Position numbers and translations under genes: made by a program
Notes under the pieces: model-generated
What the model was told of the DNA's origin: nothing
The model's database searches: none
The model's input: the letters and a program-made list of their open reading frames with translations, nothing else
Shown here: positions 13,279 to 20,735 of the stretch, one piece after another
Layout of the letters: every line of letters starts with the position of its first letter
Numbering within the stretch: position 1 is the stretch's first letter
Assembly: GCA_900549135.1 (NCBI GenBank)
Contig: URNI01000019.1
Location: forward strand, 1 to 22,901
Reading direction: 5' to 3'
DNA length: 22,901 nt
DNA from: an uncultured Collinsella sp.
GTDB taxonomy: Bacteria; Actinomycetota; Coriobacteriia; Coriobacteriales; Coriobacteriaceae

Positions 13279-15624
13279 TTACTCGGCAGCGGCCTTGAAC
13301 TTGTTGTAGTTGATCAGGCAGCCGGCCTTGACGATGGCACGCTCCTCTGCCGTCATATCGGCAATATAGAGCTCAATCTGCTCGACCGTACCGTCGGCGC
13401 GAACCACGTAAGCGGCGATGTCCTTCAGGTCGCCGTCGAGCGCGGCGCGGATACCCGGCACAAAGACGTAGTCGCCCACCTCAAAGCTGGGCTCGGCCTC
13501 CATCTGGAAGGGCACCATGCCCCAGTTCATCACGTTGGAGCGATAGCGCTTAGTGGCGTACTCGTGGACGATGTTTGCCAGACCGCCAATTACGCGCTGG
13601 CAGCTCGCGGCCTGCTCGCGGGCAGAGCCATCGCCCGGCTTCTTGGCGTAGAGCATGGAGCCGTACTCGGTTGCCCTGGCATCGGCCGCGACACCCGCGC
13701 CGGCCAACGCCTCAAACACACCGGCAAGCTCGGCATCGAGCGCGGACAGATCGCCCGCGGACTCACCGGCAAGCTCGGCATCGAGCGCGGACAGATCGCC
13801 CGCGGACTCACCGGCAACGCGGCGCTTCTCCACGGCGTCGACCTCCTTGGAGCGACCCACGTAGGCAGGGTCGCGGCGGCTGAGCGTAAACTCGGCCAGA
13901 CCCAGCGGGTTGGAGCGGAAGGAGCTCGTCTCGCCCGAGGGAATGAGCTCGTCGGTCGTGGTGACCGGATCCATGATCTTGGAGCACACCTTGAGCAGGA
14001 TGTCGTCGCCGAGAGGCTCCATCGCGGGCCACGGCTTGATGTTGGGACCCTCGACAAGCTCGTCGGCAGGCTCCGCCTTGCCAAAGCCCCAGTACACACG
14101 CTTTTTGTACGGTGCGTCGTCAAAGGTGTACTCGCAGGCCTCGTCCCAAGTCTCCTCGGGCAGGTCGGTCGCCGGCGTCAGGATGCCGCCGTTGGCAGCC
14201 GTCGCCGCAATGGAGCGGGCGTCCATCAGGGCCACGGCGCTCAGCTGGCCATTACCCGGCTTGGAACCCTCGCGGTTGGGGAAGTTGCGCGTGGTGTGGC
14301 GGATGGACAGGCCGTTGTTGGCGGGCGTGTCGCCGGCGCCAAAGCACGGACCGCAGAACGCCGTGCGCACGATCGCGCCGGCCTCCATGAGGTCGTAGAT
14401 ATAGCCACGGCGCGTAAGTTCGAGCGCCACGGGCTGGCTTGTAGGATAGACCGACAGCGAGAACTCGCCGCAGCCGGTGTTGGCGCCCTTGAGCACGCGG
14501 GCAGCCTGGACCACGGAGTCGTAGTTGCCGCCCGAGCAGCCGGCGATAACGCCCTGCTGCACGCGCAGTTTGCCGTCGACGATCTTGTCGAGCAGGCTAA
14601 AGTGCGTCTTGCCCTCGCCGATCTTGGCGGCCTCGAGTTCCACCTCGTGCAGGATGTCCTCGAGGTTCTCGTTGAGCTCGTCGATCTCAAAGCCGTTGGA
14701 AGGATGGAACGGCAGCGCGATCATGGGCTTGATGCTCGACAGGTCGACCTCGACGCAGCCGTCGTAGTAGGCGACATCGGCGGGCTTGAGTTCGCGGTAG
14801 TCGTCGCCGCGGCCGTGCATGGTCAAAAACGCGTGCGTATCCTCGTCGGTAGCCCAGATGCTCGACAGGCAGGTGGTCTCGGTGGTCATGACGTCAACGC
14901 CGTTGCGGTAGTCGGTCGTCATGCTCGCGATGCCGGGGCCCACGAACTCCATGACTTTGTTCTTGACGTAACCCTTGGCAAAGACGGCACGGATGATGGC
15001 GAGCGCCACATCGTGCGGGCCAACGCCGGGGCGCGGGGCGCCCGTGAGGTAGATGGCCACGACGCCGGGATAGGCGACATCGTAGGTGTCGCGCAGCAGC
15101 TGCTTTGCCAGCTCGCCACCACCCTCGCCCACGGCCATGGTGCCCAGGGCGCCGTAGCGGGTGTGCGAGTCGGAACCCAAGATCATCTTGCCGCAGCCGG
15201 CGAAGTTCTCACGCATAAAGGAATGGATGACCGCGATATGGGGCGGAACGAAGATGCCGCCGTACTTTTTGGCAGCCGAGAGGCCAAAGACGTGGTCGTC
15301 CTCGTTGATGGTGCCGCCCACGGCGCACAGCGAGTTGTGGCAGTTGGTGAGCACGTAGGGCAGCGGGAACTGCTCCATGCCCGAGGCGCGCGCCGTCTGG
15401 ATGATGCCGACGAAGGTGATGTCGTGGCTCGCCATGGCATCGAAGCGAATCTTGAGCGTCTCGGGGTCGCCGGACGTATTGTGTGCCTGAAGGATCGAAT
15501 ACGCGATGGTGCCGCGCTTGGCATCCTCGGGCGTCTGCGTAATACCGCGCTCGGCAGCCTCGGCCTCAGGCACAACCTCGCTGCCGTTACGCAGGTAGAT
15601 GCCGTCCTCGTACAGCTTGACCAT
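13279..15624 (-). CDS. Aconitase-family hydratase
   Basis: The protein is 781 residues from MVKLYEDGIYLRNG, chosen because GGGAG lies five bases upstream and because I recall clostridial homologues starting this way. The open frame extends further 5' without a ribosome site. Aconitase features are SDSHTRYGALGTMAVGEGG (151-169), the Fe-S ligands Cys363 (AGCSGGNYD) and Cys424/Cys427 (FCGPCFGAGDT), NREGSKPGNGQ (450-460), and a swivel domain with KRYRSNVMNWGMVPF (692-706). Members isomerise hydroxyacids by dehydration-hydration. The substrate could be citrate or another carboxylate, and the form lacks the classical AcnA layout. A 15-residue segment (AGESAGDLSALDAEL) occurs twice in tandem at about 604-633, in the linker before the swivel domain. 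It is monocistronic. Confidence 0.88.
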   Translation of the reverse strand: MVKLYEDGIYLRNGSEVVPEAEAAERGITQTPEDAKRGTIAYSILQAHNTSGDPETLKIRFDAMASHDITFVGIIQTARASGMEQFPLPYVLTNCHNSLCAVGGTINEDDHVFGLSAAKKYGGIFVPPHIAVIHSFMRENFAGCGKMILGSDSHTRYGALGTMAVGEGGGELAKQLLRDTYDVAYPGVVAIYLTGAPRPGVGPHDVALAIIRAVFAKGYVKNKVMEFVGPGIASMTTDYRNGVDVMTTETTCLSSIWATDEDTHAFLTMHGRGDDYRELKPADVAYYDGCVEVDLSSIKPMIALPFHPSNGFEIDELNENLEDILHEVELEAAKIGEGKTHFSLLDKIVDGKLRVQQGVIAGCSGGNYDSVVQAARVLKGANTGCGEFSLSVYPTSQPVALELTRRGYIYDLMEAGAIVRTAFCGPCFGAGDTPANNGLSIRHTTRNFPNREGSKPGNGQLSAVALMDARSIAATAANGGILTPATDLPEETWDEACEYTFDDAPYKKRVYWGFGKAEPADELVEGPNIKPWPAMEPLGDDILLKVCSKIMDPVTTTDELIPSGETSSFRSNPLGLAEFTLSRRDPAYVGRSKEVDAVEKRRVAGESAGDLSALDAELAGESAGDLSALDAELAGVFEALAGAGVAADARATEYGSMLYAKKPGDGSAREQAASCQRVIGGLANIVHEYATKRYRSNVMNWGMVPFQMEAEPSFEVGDYVFVPGIRAALDGDLKDIAAYVVRADGTVEQIELYIADMTAEERAIVKAGCLINYNKFKAAAE
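13720..13809 (-). repeat. 45-bp in-frame tandem duplication inside the hydratase gene
   Basis: Two identical 45-bp units (13720-13764 and 13765-13809) are followed by the first bases of a third (13810-13817). Each encodes the same 15 residues, so the reading frame is kept. Perfect identity at the DNA level suggests a recent or slippage-prone duplication. Confidence 0.9.
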
Positions 15625-15639
15625 ACTGTCTCCCACTCT

Positions 15640-15656
15640 GCCCAAAAGATTTGGGC
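15640..15656 (-). promoter_or_regulatory. Palindrome in the hydratase leader, possible operator
   Basis: GCCCAAA-N3-TTTGGGC is a perfect 7-bp inverted repeat ending 15 bases before the start codon and a few bases before the ribosome site. It is either a regulator site or a short leader hairpin. A second weaker inverted repeat (ACTTTA-N6-TAAAGT) lies at 15725-15742. Confidence 0.45.
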
Positions 15657-15781
15657 GCATAGCATACATTCGTTCAATATCGTGCCATAGAACGGTTGCG
15701 AGTGGGTTACGAATCTGCACGTTCACTTTATCTCGGTAAAGTAAAGGACGAGCCCCTTGCATCACTCTCCTAACAAGGAGT

Positions 15782-15821
15782 GTCCCAAAGTGCCGGCACA
15801 AAAGGAACGTCCCCAAGTGCC
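15782..15821. repeat. Short direct repeats GTCCC(C)AA(A)GTGCC
   Basis: GTCCCAAAGTGCC (15782-15794) and GTCCCCAAGTGCC (15809-15821) are near-identical 13-mers 27 bases apart, with a TGCCGGCA palindrome (15791-15798) between. This is the main visible structure in the gene-free 15657-15897. I associate this motif from memory with dispersed Collinsella repeats, without certainty. Confidence 0.45.
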
Positions 15822-15897
15822 AAACTACCCTACTCCGGCAACGCCGCAGGTTGAGGACGGACAGCGAGCGACGTCCAGAGCGAACAAGTTGGCATGA

Positions 15898-15938
15898 AAA
15901 AGGCAAGGCATAGACCTTCTGGTCATGCCTTGCCTTTT
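15898..15938 (-). terminator. Terminator of the dnaK operon
   Basis: A perfect 14-bp stem (AAAAGGCAAGGCAT 15898-15911 with its complement 15925-15938) has an inner GACC/GGTC extension. On the minus strand it ends in CCTTTTTC. It is symmetrical and could also work on the plus strand. Confidence 0.85.
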
Positions 15939-15980
15939 GAATGACAAATTGTCGCTCTGGGCGGCGCGCAGCGTCGGCCC

Positions 15981-16008
15981 GTTACGCGGGTTGGTAAACC
16001 CGCGTAAC
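15981..16008 (-). other. Hairpin overlapping the hspR stop codon
   Basis: GTTACGCGGGTT (15981-15992) pairs perfectly with AACCCGCGTAAC (15997-16008) around a 4-base loop. The stem includes the last base of the hspR stop codon region. There is no T run, so it is more likely a 3'-end stabiliser than a terminator. The true terminator lies 43 bases further on. Confidence 0.65.
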
Positions 16009-16424
16009 TACAGATCCCCGCCGGCGCCCAGCAGCTTGCGCATGACCTGTTCGGGGTTAACCGAGCCGTCGCGCGGGGCCAGGGCGGTGATCTTCTTCTG
16101 CATCTTGTACTCGTGCAGCTCGTCCTCGAGCTGGCGCACGCGGGCGCGGAGCTTTTCGTTCTCGCGCTCGCGCTCCTCGGCACGCTCCTTCATATCGAGA
16201 ATGCGCACCACGCCGGCAAGGTTGATGCCCTCGTCGGTCAGCTGGTTGATGAGCTCAAGGCGCTCGATATCGGCACGCGAATACAGACGCGTGTTGCCGC
16301 CCGAGCGCTGGGGGTTCACCAAGCCCTTGGACTCGTAGACGCGCAGAGTCTGCGGATGCATGCCGGTCAGCTCGGCCGCCACGCTGATCATGTACAGCGG
16401 TTTGTTCCTATTGTCCTCGGCCAT
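16008..16424 (-). CDS. hspR: HspR, MerR-family heat-shock repressor
   Basis: The protein is 138 residues. The MerR-type winged helix-turn-helix lies at about 9-80: MISVAAELTGMHPQTLRVYESKGLVNPQRSGG, then NTRLYSRADIERL, then the INQLTDEGINLAGVVRIL helix. A Glu/Arg-rich coiled coil (about 78-112) for dimerisation and a short tail follow. The TGMHPQTLRVYESKGLV sequence and position after dnaJ are typical of HspR in actinobacteria, which represses dnaK and clpB with DnaK as co-repressor. It is the last gene of the operon, 72 bases after dnaJ, so it would repress its own synthesis. The likely targets are the matched operators at 9423-9449 and 20417-20443. Confidence 0.9.
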   Translation of the reverse strand: MAEDNRNKPLYMISVAAELTGMHPQTLRVYESKGLVNPQRSGGNTRLYSRADIERLELINQLTDEGINLAGVVRILDMKERAEERERENEKLRARVRQLEDELHEYKMQKKITALAPRDGSVNPEQVMRKLLGAGGDL

Positions 16425-16474
16425 GCTACCTGACCCCTTTCCGTCTCGTTATCGTCCATCATAAGCCCGTGGGC

Positions 16475-16495
16475 GCGGGCGTGCGCCACGCCCGC
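16475..16495 (-). other. Hairpin between dnaJ and hspR
   Basis: GCGGGCGTG (16475-16483) pairs with CACGCCCGC (16487-16495) around a 3-base loop, one base after the dnaJ stop. There is no T run. It could protect the upstream message end or reduce hspR expression. Confidence 0.6.
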
Positions 16496-16496
16496 C

Positions 16497-17462
16497 CTAG
16501 TATGTCGCCTTGTAACGGTTGACCTTCTCGCGGTAGTCGCGCGTGTCGGCCTCGCGCAGCTTGGTCATGGCATCGCGCTCGTCATCGGACAGGTTCGTGG
16601 GAACCTGCACTTTGATCTCGACGAGCAGCGCACCCGTGCGGCCACGGTGCTTAACGTCGGGCGCACCCATCTCCTTAAAGCGGAACTTCTTGCCCGTCTG
16701 GGTGCCAGCGGGCACCTTCAGACGAACCGTCGCGCCGCCGGGCGTGGGCACATCCACCGTGCAGCCGAGCGCCGCCTCGTAGACCGAGATCGGCACCTCC
16801 ATGGTCACATCGGCACCCTTGCGCTTAAACAGCGGGTGCTCCTCCACATGCGTGGTCACGACCAGGTCGCCGCGCTCGCCGCCGGCAACGCCATACTCGC
16901 CGCGACGCTTGTAGCGTAGCTTGCCGCCGTCGACCGCGCCCGCGGGCACCGAGACCGTAATGGTCTGCTGCTCGCCTGTCGAGGGAATGCGATAGGTGAC
17001 CTTGTGCGTCACGCCGCGAAACGCGTCCTCGGCCGTCACATCGACGGTCAGCGACAGGTCGCCGCCCTTGCGAGCACGGCTGCGGCCAGCGCCGGCACCG
17101 GCAGCGCCCGCAGCCCCGGCAAAGCCCGAGCCCCAATCGCTGCCCCAAGCGCCGTTGCCGCTAAAGATGCTGTCGAAGATATCGCCCCAGCCGCTGGCGC
17201 CCGCGCCGGCACCGTAGCCGCCGCCATACGCGCCGCCCGCGCCCGGCATGCCGCCAAACATGAGCATCTGGTCGTACTCTTTGCGCTTCTTCTCGTCCGA
17301 AAGCGTCTCGTAGGCCTCGCTGATCTCCTTGAACTTAGCCTCGTCGCCGCCGGCATCGGGGTGATATTTTTGCGCGAGCTTGCGAAACGCGCTCTTGATC
17401 TCTTTGTCGGAGGCGCTCTTGGATACGCCCAGGATGTCATAGAAGGTTTTGCCTGCAGCCAT
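16497..17462 (-). CDS. dnaJ: DnaJ-type co-chaperone without zinc finger
   Basis: The protein is 321 residues. The J domain at 6-66 carries the HPD triad at 34-36, which stimulates DnaK ATPase. A Gly/Phe/Ala-rich linker (about 69-128) follows, then the two C-terminal beta domains that bind substrate (about 133-300; GGDLSLTVDVTAEDAFRGVTHKVTY ... KVPAGTQTGKKFRFKEMG). The four CxxCxGxG zinc motifs of classical DnaJ are absent and the only Cys in the C-terminal part is in LGCTVDVP. That makes it a type B (CbpA/DnaJ2-like) protein, shorter than the usual 375-390 residues. AGGAG upstream sets the start. It lies 107 bases after grpE with a strong hairpin between. Confidence 0.92.
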   Translation of the reverse strand: MAAGKTFYDILGVSKSASDKEIKSAFRKLAQKYHPDAGGDEAKFKEISEAYETLSDEKKRKEYDQMLMFGGMPGAGGAYGGGYGAGAGASGWGDIFDSIFSGNGAWGSDWGSGFAGAAGAAGAGAGRSRARKGGDLSLTVDVTAEDAFRGVTHKVTYRIPSTGEQQTITVSVPAGAVDGGKLRYKRRGEYGVAGGERGDLVVTTHVEEHPLFKRKGADVTMEVPISVYEAALGCTVDVPTPGGATVRLKVPAGTQTGKKFRFKEMGAPDVKHRGRTGALLVEIKVQVPTNLSDDERDAMTKLREADTRDYREKVNRYKATY

Positions 17463-17534
17463 CGTAGCTCCTCTCCTGTTTCATCCGCCGTCCAGCGGGC
17501 GGCGGCTCATGCTTTCATATGGCACTAGGCCAGA

Positions 17535-17564
17535 AAGGGCCCCGGGTGTTGCCCCGGGGCCCTT
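17535..17564 (-). terminator. GC-rich hairpin between grpE and dnaJ, possible attenuator
   Basis: AAGGGCCCCGGG (17535-17546) pairs perfectly with CCCGGGGCCCTT (17553-17564) around a 6-base loop. On the minus strand TTTCT follows, a weak terminator tail. It begins six bases after the grpE stop. It could end part of the transcripts after grpE, so that DnaK and GrpE exceed DnaJ and HspR. Confidence 0.6.
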
Positions 17565-17569
17565 CTCAA

Positions 17570-18412
17570 TTACTCCTCGGTGCTCTCGGCCGTATCGGCC
17601 GTAGCATCCTCGGGCGCCGCTTCGGGCTCCGGTGCGGGGCGCTTCTCGCCACCGTAGGTCACCGTCACCATCGCGGAACGCAGGATGCGATCCGCCATGC
17701 GGTAGCCCTTCTGGTACACATCGTTGACGGTCTCGTCGTACTGCGATGCGTCCTCGACGCGGCCCACAGCCTGGTGCTCGAGCGGATCGAACGCCTCGCC
17801 CTTGGGATCGATGGGCTCCACGCCCTCGTGCGCGAACACATCGAGCAGCTTGGCATGTACCGCGTCAACGCCATCGACGAACTGCTTGAAGTCGTCGGAA
17901 AGCTCTTGGCTGCGGGCATGGTCGATCGCGCGCTCGATATCGTCGATCACCGGCAACAGCGCAGTGACGAGCTTCTCGGTCGCGCGCTCGCGCTCGGCGA
18001 TACGCTCGTTGGCGGTGCGGCGACGGAAGTTCTCCCAGTCGGCCTGCAGGCGGGCGGTGCGCTCGGTGGCGTCCTTTGCCTTGTCCTCGGCGGCCTTCTG
18101 AGCCTCTGCCGCAGCATCGAGCTCATTGCGCACGTCGGCAAGCTCCTTCTGAGCCTGCTCGAACTTGAGCTTAAAGTCGTTGTCGGCGGCTTCCTCACCG
18201 GCGCGGATAGCGGCTTCCACCATCTCGTCCTCGGTCATCGTCGCCTCCTTGTTGGAATCCTCTACCTGGTTCTCGGCAGCCTCGGCGGCCGGGGCCTCGT
18301 TGGCCTCGGTATCGTCGACGGCCTCTACGGGAATCTTCACGTCCTTCTCCTCAGAGTCAACGGGGGCGGCGCCAGCGGCGGCCGCCTCCGTGCGAGCTTT
18401 ACGGGCGGACAT
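17570..18412 (-). CDS. grpE: GrpE, nucleotide exchange factor of DnaK
   Basis: The protein is 280 residues from the first ATG, two bases after the dnaK stop. A long Ala/Glu/Asp-rich N-terminus (1-60) precedes the GrpE coiled coil (about 78-150, ending RTARLQADWENFRRRTANER). The four-helix bundle (KLVTALLPVIDDIERAIDHA) and beta domain (HQAVGRVEDASQYDETVNDVYQKGYRMADRILRSAMVTV) follow. GrpE dimers release ADP from DnaK. An internal ATG at 18238 (MTEDEMVEAAIRAGEEA) has AAGGAGG five bases upstream, much better than the site at 18412, and would give a 222-residue protein near the usual family size. Both starts may be used: the first by coupling to dnaK, the second directly. Confidence 0.93.
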   Translation of the reverse strand: MSARKARTEAAAAGAAPVDSEEKDVKIPVEAVDDTEANEAPAAEAAENQVEDSNKEATMTEDEMVEAAIRAGEEAADNDFKLKFEQAQKELADVRNELDAAAEAQKAAEDKAKDATERTARLQADWENFRRRTANERIAERERATEKLVTALLPVIDDIERAIDHARSQELSDDFKQFVDGVDAVHAKLLDVFAHEGVEPIDPKGEAFDPLEHQAVGRVEDASQYDETVNDVYQKGYRMADRILRSAMVTVTYGGEKRPAPEPEAAPEDATADTAESTEE

Positions 18413-18414
18413 GA

Positions 18415-20307
18415 TTACTTGTCCTCGTCGTCCACAACCTCGTAGTCGGCGTCGACGACGTCATCGTCGGCAGGCTGGGCGCCAGCGGCACCGTCGGTCT
18501 GCTGCTGAGCGTCGGCGTAGACAACCTGGGCCAGCTCGTAGGCCACGGACTGCAGGGACTCGCCGGCGGCCTTGATAGCCTCGACGTCAGAGCCCTCGAG
18601 CGCCTTCTTGGCGTCGGCGATAGCGGTCTCGGCCTTGGACTTCACGTCGGCGGAAACCTTGTCGCCCAGCTCGTTGAGGGTCTGCTCGGTGGAGTAGCAC
18701 AGGCTGTCGGTCTGGTTGCGGACCTCGACCTCTTCCTTCTGCTTCTTGTCCTCCTCGGCATGAGCCTCGGCGTCCTTGACCATGCGATCGACTTCGTCGT
18801 CGGAAAGCGCGGTGGAGCCGGAGATGGTGATCTGCTGCTCCTTGCCGGTGCCCTTGTCCTTAGCGGAGACCTTGACGATGCCGTTAGCGTCGATGTCGAA
18901 GGTAACCTCGATCTGCGGCACGCCGCGGCGGGCAGCCGGGATGCCGGTCAGCTGGAACTTACCGAGCGACTTGTTGTCGCGGGCAAGCTCGCGCTCGCCC
19001 TGGAGCACGTTGATCTCGACGCTGGTCTGGTTGTCGGCAGCGGTGGAGTAAACCTCGGTCTTGGAGGTCGGGATCGTGGTGTTGCGGTCGATCATCTTGG
19101 TCATGATGCCGCCCATGGTCTCGACGCCCAGCGACAGCGGGGTAACGTCGAGCAGCAGGATGCCCTCGACGTCGCCGGTGAGCACGCCGCCCTGGACGGC
19201 AGCGCCGTCGGCAACGACCTCGTCGGGGTTCACGGACATGTTGGGCTGCTTGCCGGTCATGGTCTTGACGAGCTCCTGGACGGCGGGCATACGGGTGGAG
19301 CCGCCGACGAGGATGACCTCGGTCAAATCGGAGAGCTTAAGCTTGGCGTCGCGCAGGGCGTTGGTGACAGGCTGCTTGCAGCGCTCGAGCAGGTCGCGGG
19401 TGATCTTCTCGAACTCGGCGCGGGTCAGCGTGTAGTTGAGGTGCAGCGGGCCGGACTGGTTCATGGTAATGAACGGCAGGTTGATGGTGGTCTGCTGGGC
19501 GGCGGAGAGCTCCTTCTTGGCGTTCTCGGCGGCCTCCTTCAGACGCTGCAGGGCCATGGGGTCCTGACGCAGGTCGACACCGTTCTCCTGCTGGAACTTA
19601 TCGGCCATCCAGTCGATGACGCGCTGATCCCAGTCATCGCCACCCAGGTGGTTGTCGCCCGAGGTGGACAGAACCTCAAACACGCCGTCAGCGAGGTCGA
19701 GGATGGAGACGTCGAAGGTGCCGCCGCCCAGGTCGAAGACCAGAATGCGCTGGTCGGTGCCCTGCTTGTCCAGGCCATAAGCCAGAGCAGCAGCGGTCGG
19801 CTCGTTGACGATACGCTTAACGTTGAGGCCGGCGATCTTGCCGGCATCCTTGGTGGCCTGACGCTGGGCGTCGTTGAAGTAGGCCGGGACGGTGATGACG
19901 GCGTCGGTGACGGTCTCGCCCAGATACTTCTCGGCGTCAGCCTTCATCTTGGCGAGCGTCATGGCGCTCACCTGCTCGGCGGTGTAATCCTTGCCCTCAA
20001 TGTCGACGACGGCACGGCCACCCTGGCCCTCCTTGACCTCATACGGCACGGTCTTGATCTCGGAGGTGCACTCGGAGTACTTGCGGCCCATGAAGCGCTT
20101 GATGGAGAACACGGTGTTCTTGGGGTTGGTGACAGCCTGGTTCTTAGCGGCCTTACCCACGACGCGGTCGCCGTCGGCACGGAAGCCCACGACGGACGGG
20201 GTGGTGCGGTCGCCCTCGGCGTTCACGATAATGGTCGGAGAACCGCCCTCGAGGACGGCCATAGCGGAGTTAGTAGTACCAAGGTCGATACCAAGAATCT
20301 TGCCCAT
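18415..20307 (-). CDS. dnaK: DnaK, Hsp70 chaperone
   Basis: The protein is 630 residues. The ATPase domain has the phosphate-1 loop GIDLGTTNS at 6-14, IVNEPTAAALAYG at 166-178 and FDLGGGTFDVS at 191-201. The linker DVTPLSLGVETMGG precedes the substrate-binding domain, and a helical lid and an acidic tail (DADYEVVDDEDK) end the protein. It lacks the extra loop in the first subdomain found in proteobacterial DnaK, as expected for Gram-positive bacteria. It is the first gene of the operon dnaK-grpE-dnaJ-hspR. GAGAGGGA upstream sets the start. It binds exposed hydrophobic peptides with help from DnaJ and GrpE and feeds ClpB; in actinobacteria it also assists HspR in repression. Confidence 0.98.
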   Translation of the reverse strand: MGKILGIDLGTTNSAMAVLEGGSPTIIVNAEGDRTTPSVVGFRADGDRVVGKAAKNQAVTNPKNTVFSIKRFMGRKYSECTSEIKTVPYEVKEGQGGRAVVDIEGKDYTAEQVSAMTLAKMKADAEKYLGETVTDAVITVPAYFNDAQRQATKDAGKIAGLNVKRIVNEPTAAALAYGLDKQGTDQRILVFDLGGGTFDVSILDLADGVFEVLSTSGDNHLGGDDWDQRVIDWMADKFQQENGVDLRQDPMALQRLKEAAENAKKELSAAQQTTINLPFITMNQSGPLHLNYTLTRAEFEKITRDLLERCKQPVTNALRDAKLKLSDLTEVILVGGSTRMPAVQELVKTMTGKQPNMSVNPDEVVADGAAVQGGVLTGDVEGILLLDVTPLSLGVETMGGIMTKMIDRNTTIPTSKTEVYSTAADNQTSVEINVLQGERELARDNKSLGKFQLTGIPAARRGVPQIEVTFDIDANGIVKVSAKDKGTGKEQQITISGSTALSDDEVDRMVKDAEAHAEEDKKQKEEVEVRNQTDSLCYSTEQTLNELGDKVSADVKSKAETAIADAKKALEGSDVEAIKAAGESLQSVAYELAQVVYADAQQQTDGAAGAQPADDDVVDADYEVVDDEDK

Positions 20308-20416
20308 TAGAAATTCCCTCTCTCTTGTGCGTTTGCACCGACTCGGCGGTCTGCCGAGCGGTGTTTCGGCTTGTCTTTCAGGATGTAGTGTATCCCCTTA
20401 TGGGCCGGAATATACA

Positions 20417-20443
20417 AAATCTAAGTCAATTCATATAAGATTT
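20417..20443 (-). promoter_or_regulatory. Heat-shock operator upstream of dnaK (HspR/HAIR-like)
   Basis: AAATCTAAGT (20417-20426), seven bases, then TATAAGATTT (20434-20443) has arms identical to those upstream of clpB at 9423-9449. Read toward dnaK it is followed after two bases by TATATT (20409-20414), a -10-like box, so binding would cover the core promoter. The rest of 20308-20416 is a leader of about 100 bases with no other evident structure. Confidence 0.78.
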
Positions 20444-20606
20444 CTTATTGCCGAGAGTTTAGGTTCGCAAATACGCAGGTAGACGCACTGTTTGAGTTCT
20501 CGGCAAATCTATCGAGATCTATGTAGAGATGGCTGAGGTTTGCGTCCGGGGGTGCCTGGGGGCCGTCTTGTGGAAAGCTCGTCCCGGTTTGAGCGTGGAT
20601 TCCGGG

Positions 20607-20735
20607 TCGCAGTTTCCGTCTGAAGACTCAACCGGAAACCGTATCCCGTTTTGAGAGCTGATACCGGCTCGCATTTTCCGCTAGCGGGCCTAACCGGAAA
20701 CTGCAACCCGTTTTTCGACAAAATAATGGGATGCG
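20607..20735. repeat. Degenerate 62-bp tandem repeats in the dnaK-ferredoxin gap
   Basis: TCGCA-TTTCCG followed by ACCGGAAAC and CCCGTTTT recurs with a period of 62 bp (20607 and 20669). Partial relatives lie before (near 20583) and after (ATGCGGTTTCCGC, 20731-20743). Each unit can pair TTTCCG with CGGAAA. The 658-base gap 20308-20965 holds no convincing gene; a 78-codon frame on the minus strand here is built from these repeats and lacks a ribosome site. Confidence 0.6.

Noticed and set aside
12772..15690. 972-codon open frame on the plus strand across IS end and hydratase
   Set aside because: It crosses the IS boundary and is antisense to orfA and the hydratase, whose motifs are clear. Its composition is that of an antisense shadow.
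15625..15906. N-terminal extension of the hydratase
   Set aside because: The frame is open upstream but runs through the repeats and palindrome. The start at 15624 has GGGAG at the right distance and matches the family's usual N-terminus.
18760..20310. 516-codon plus-strand frame opposite dnaK
   Set aside because: DnaK motifs are unambiguous on the other strand; the antisense frame has no ribosome site or recognisable domain.
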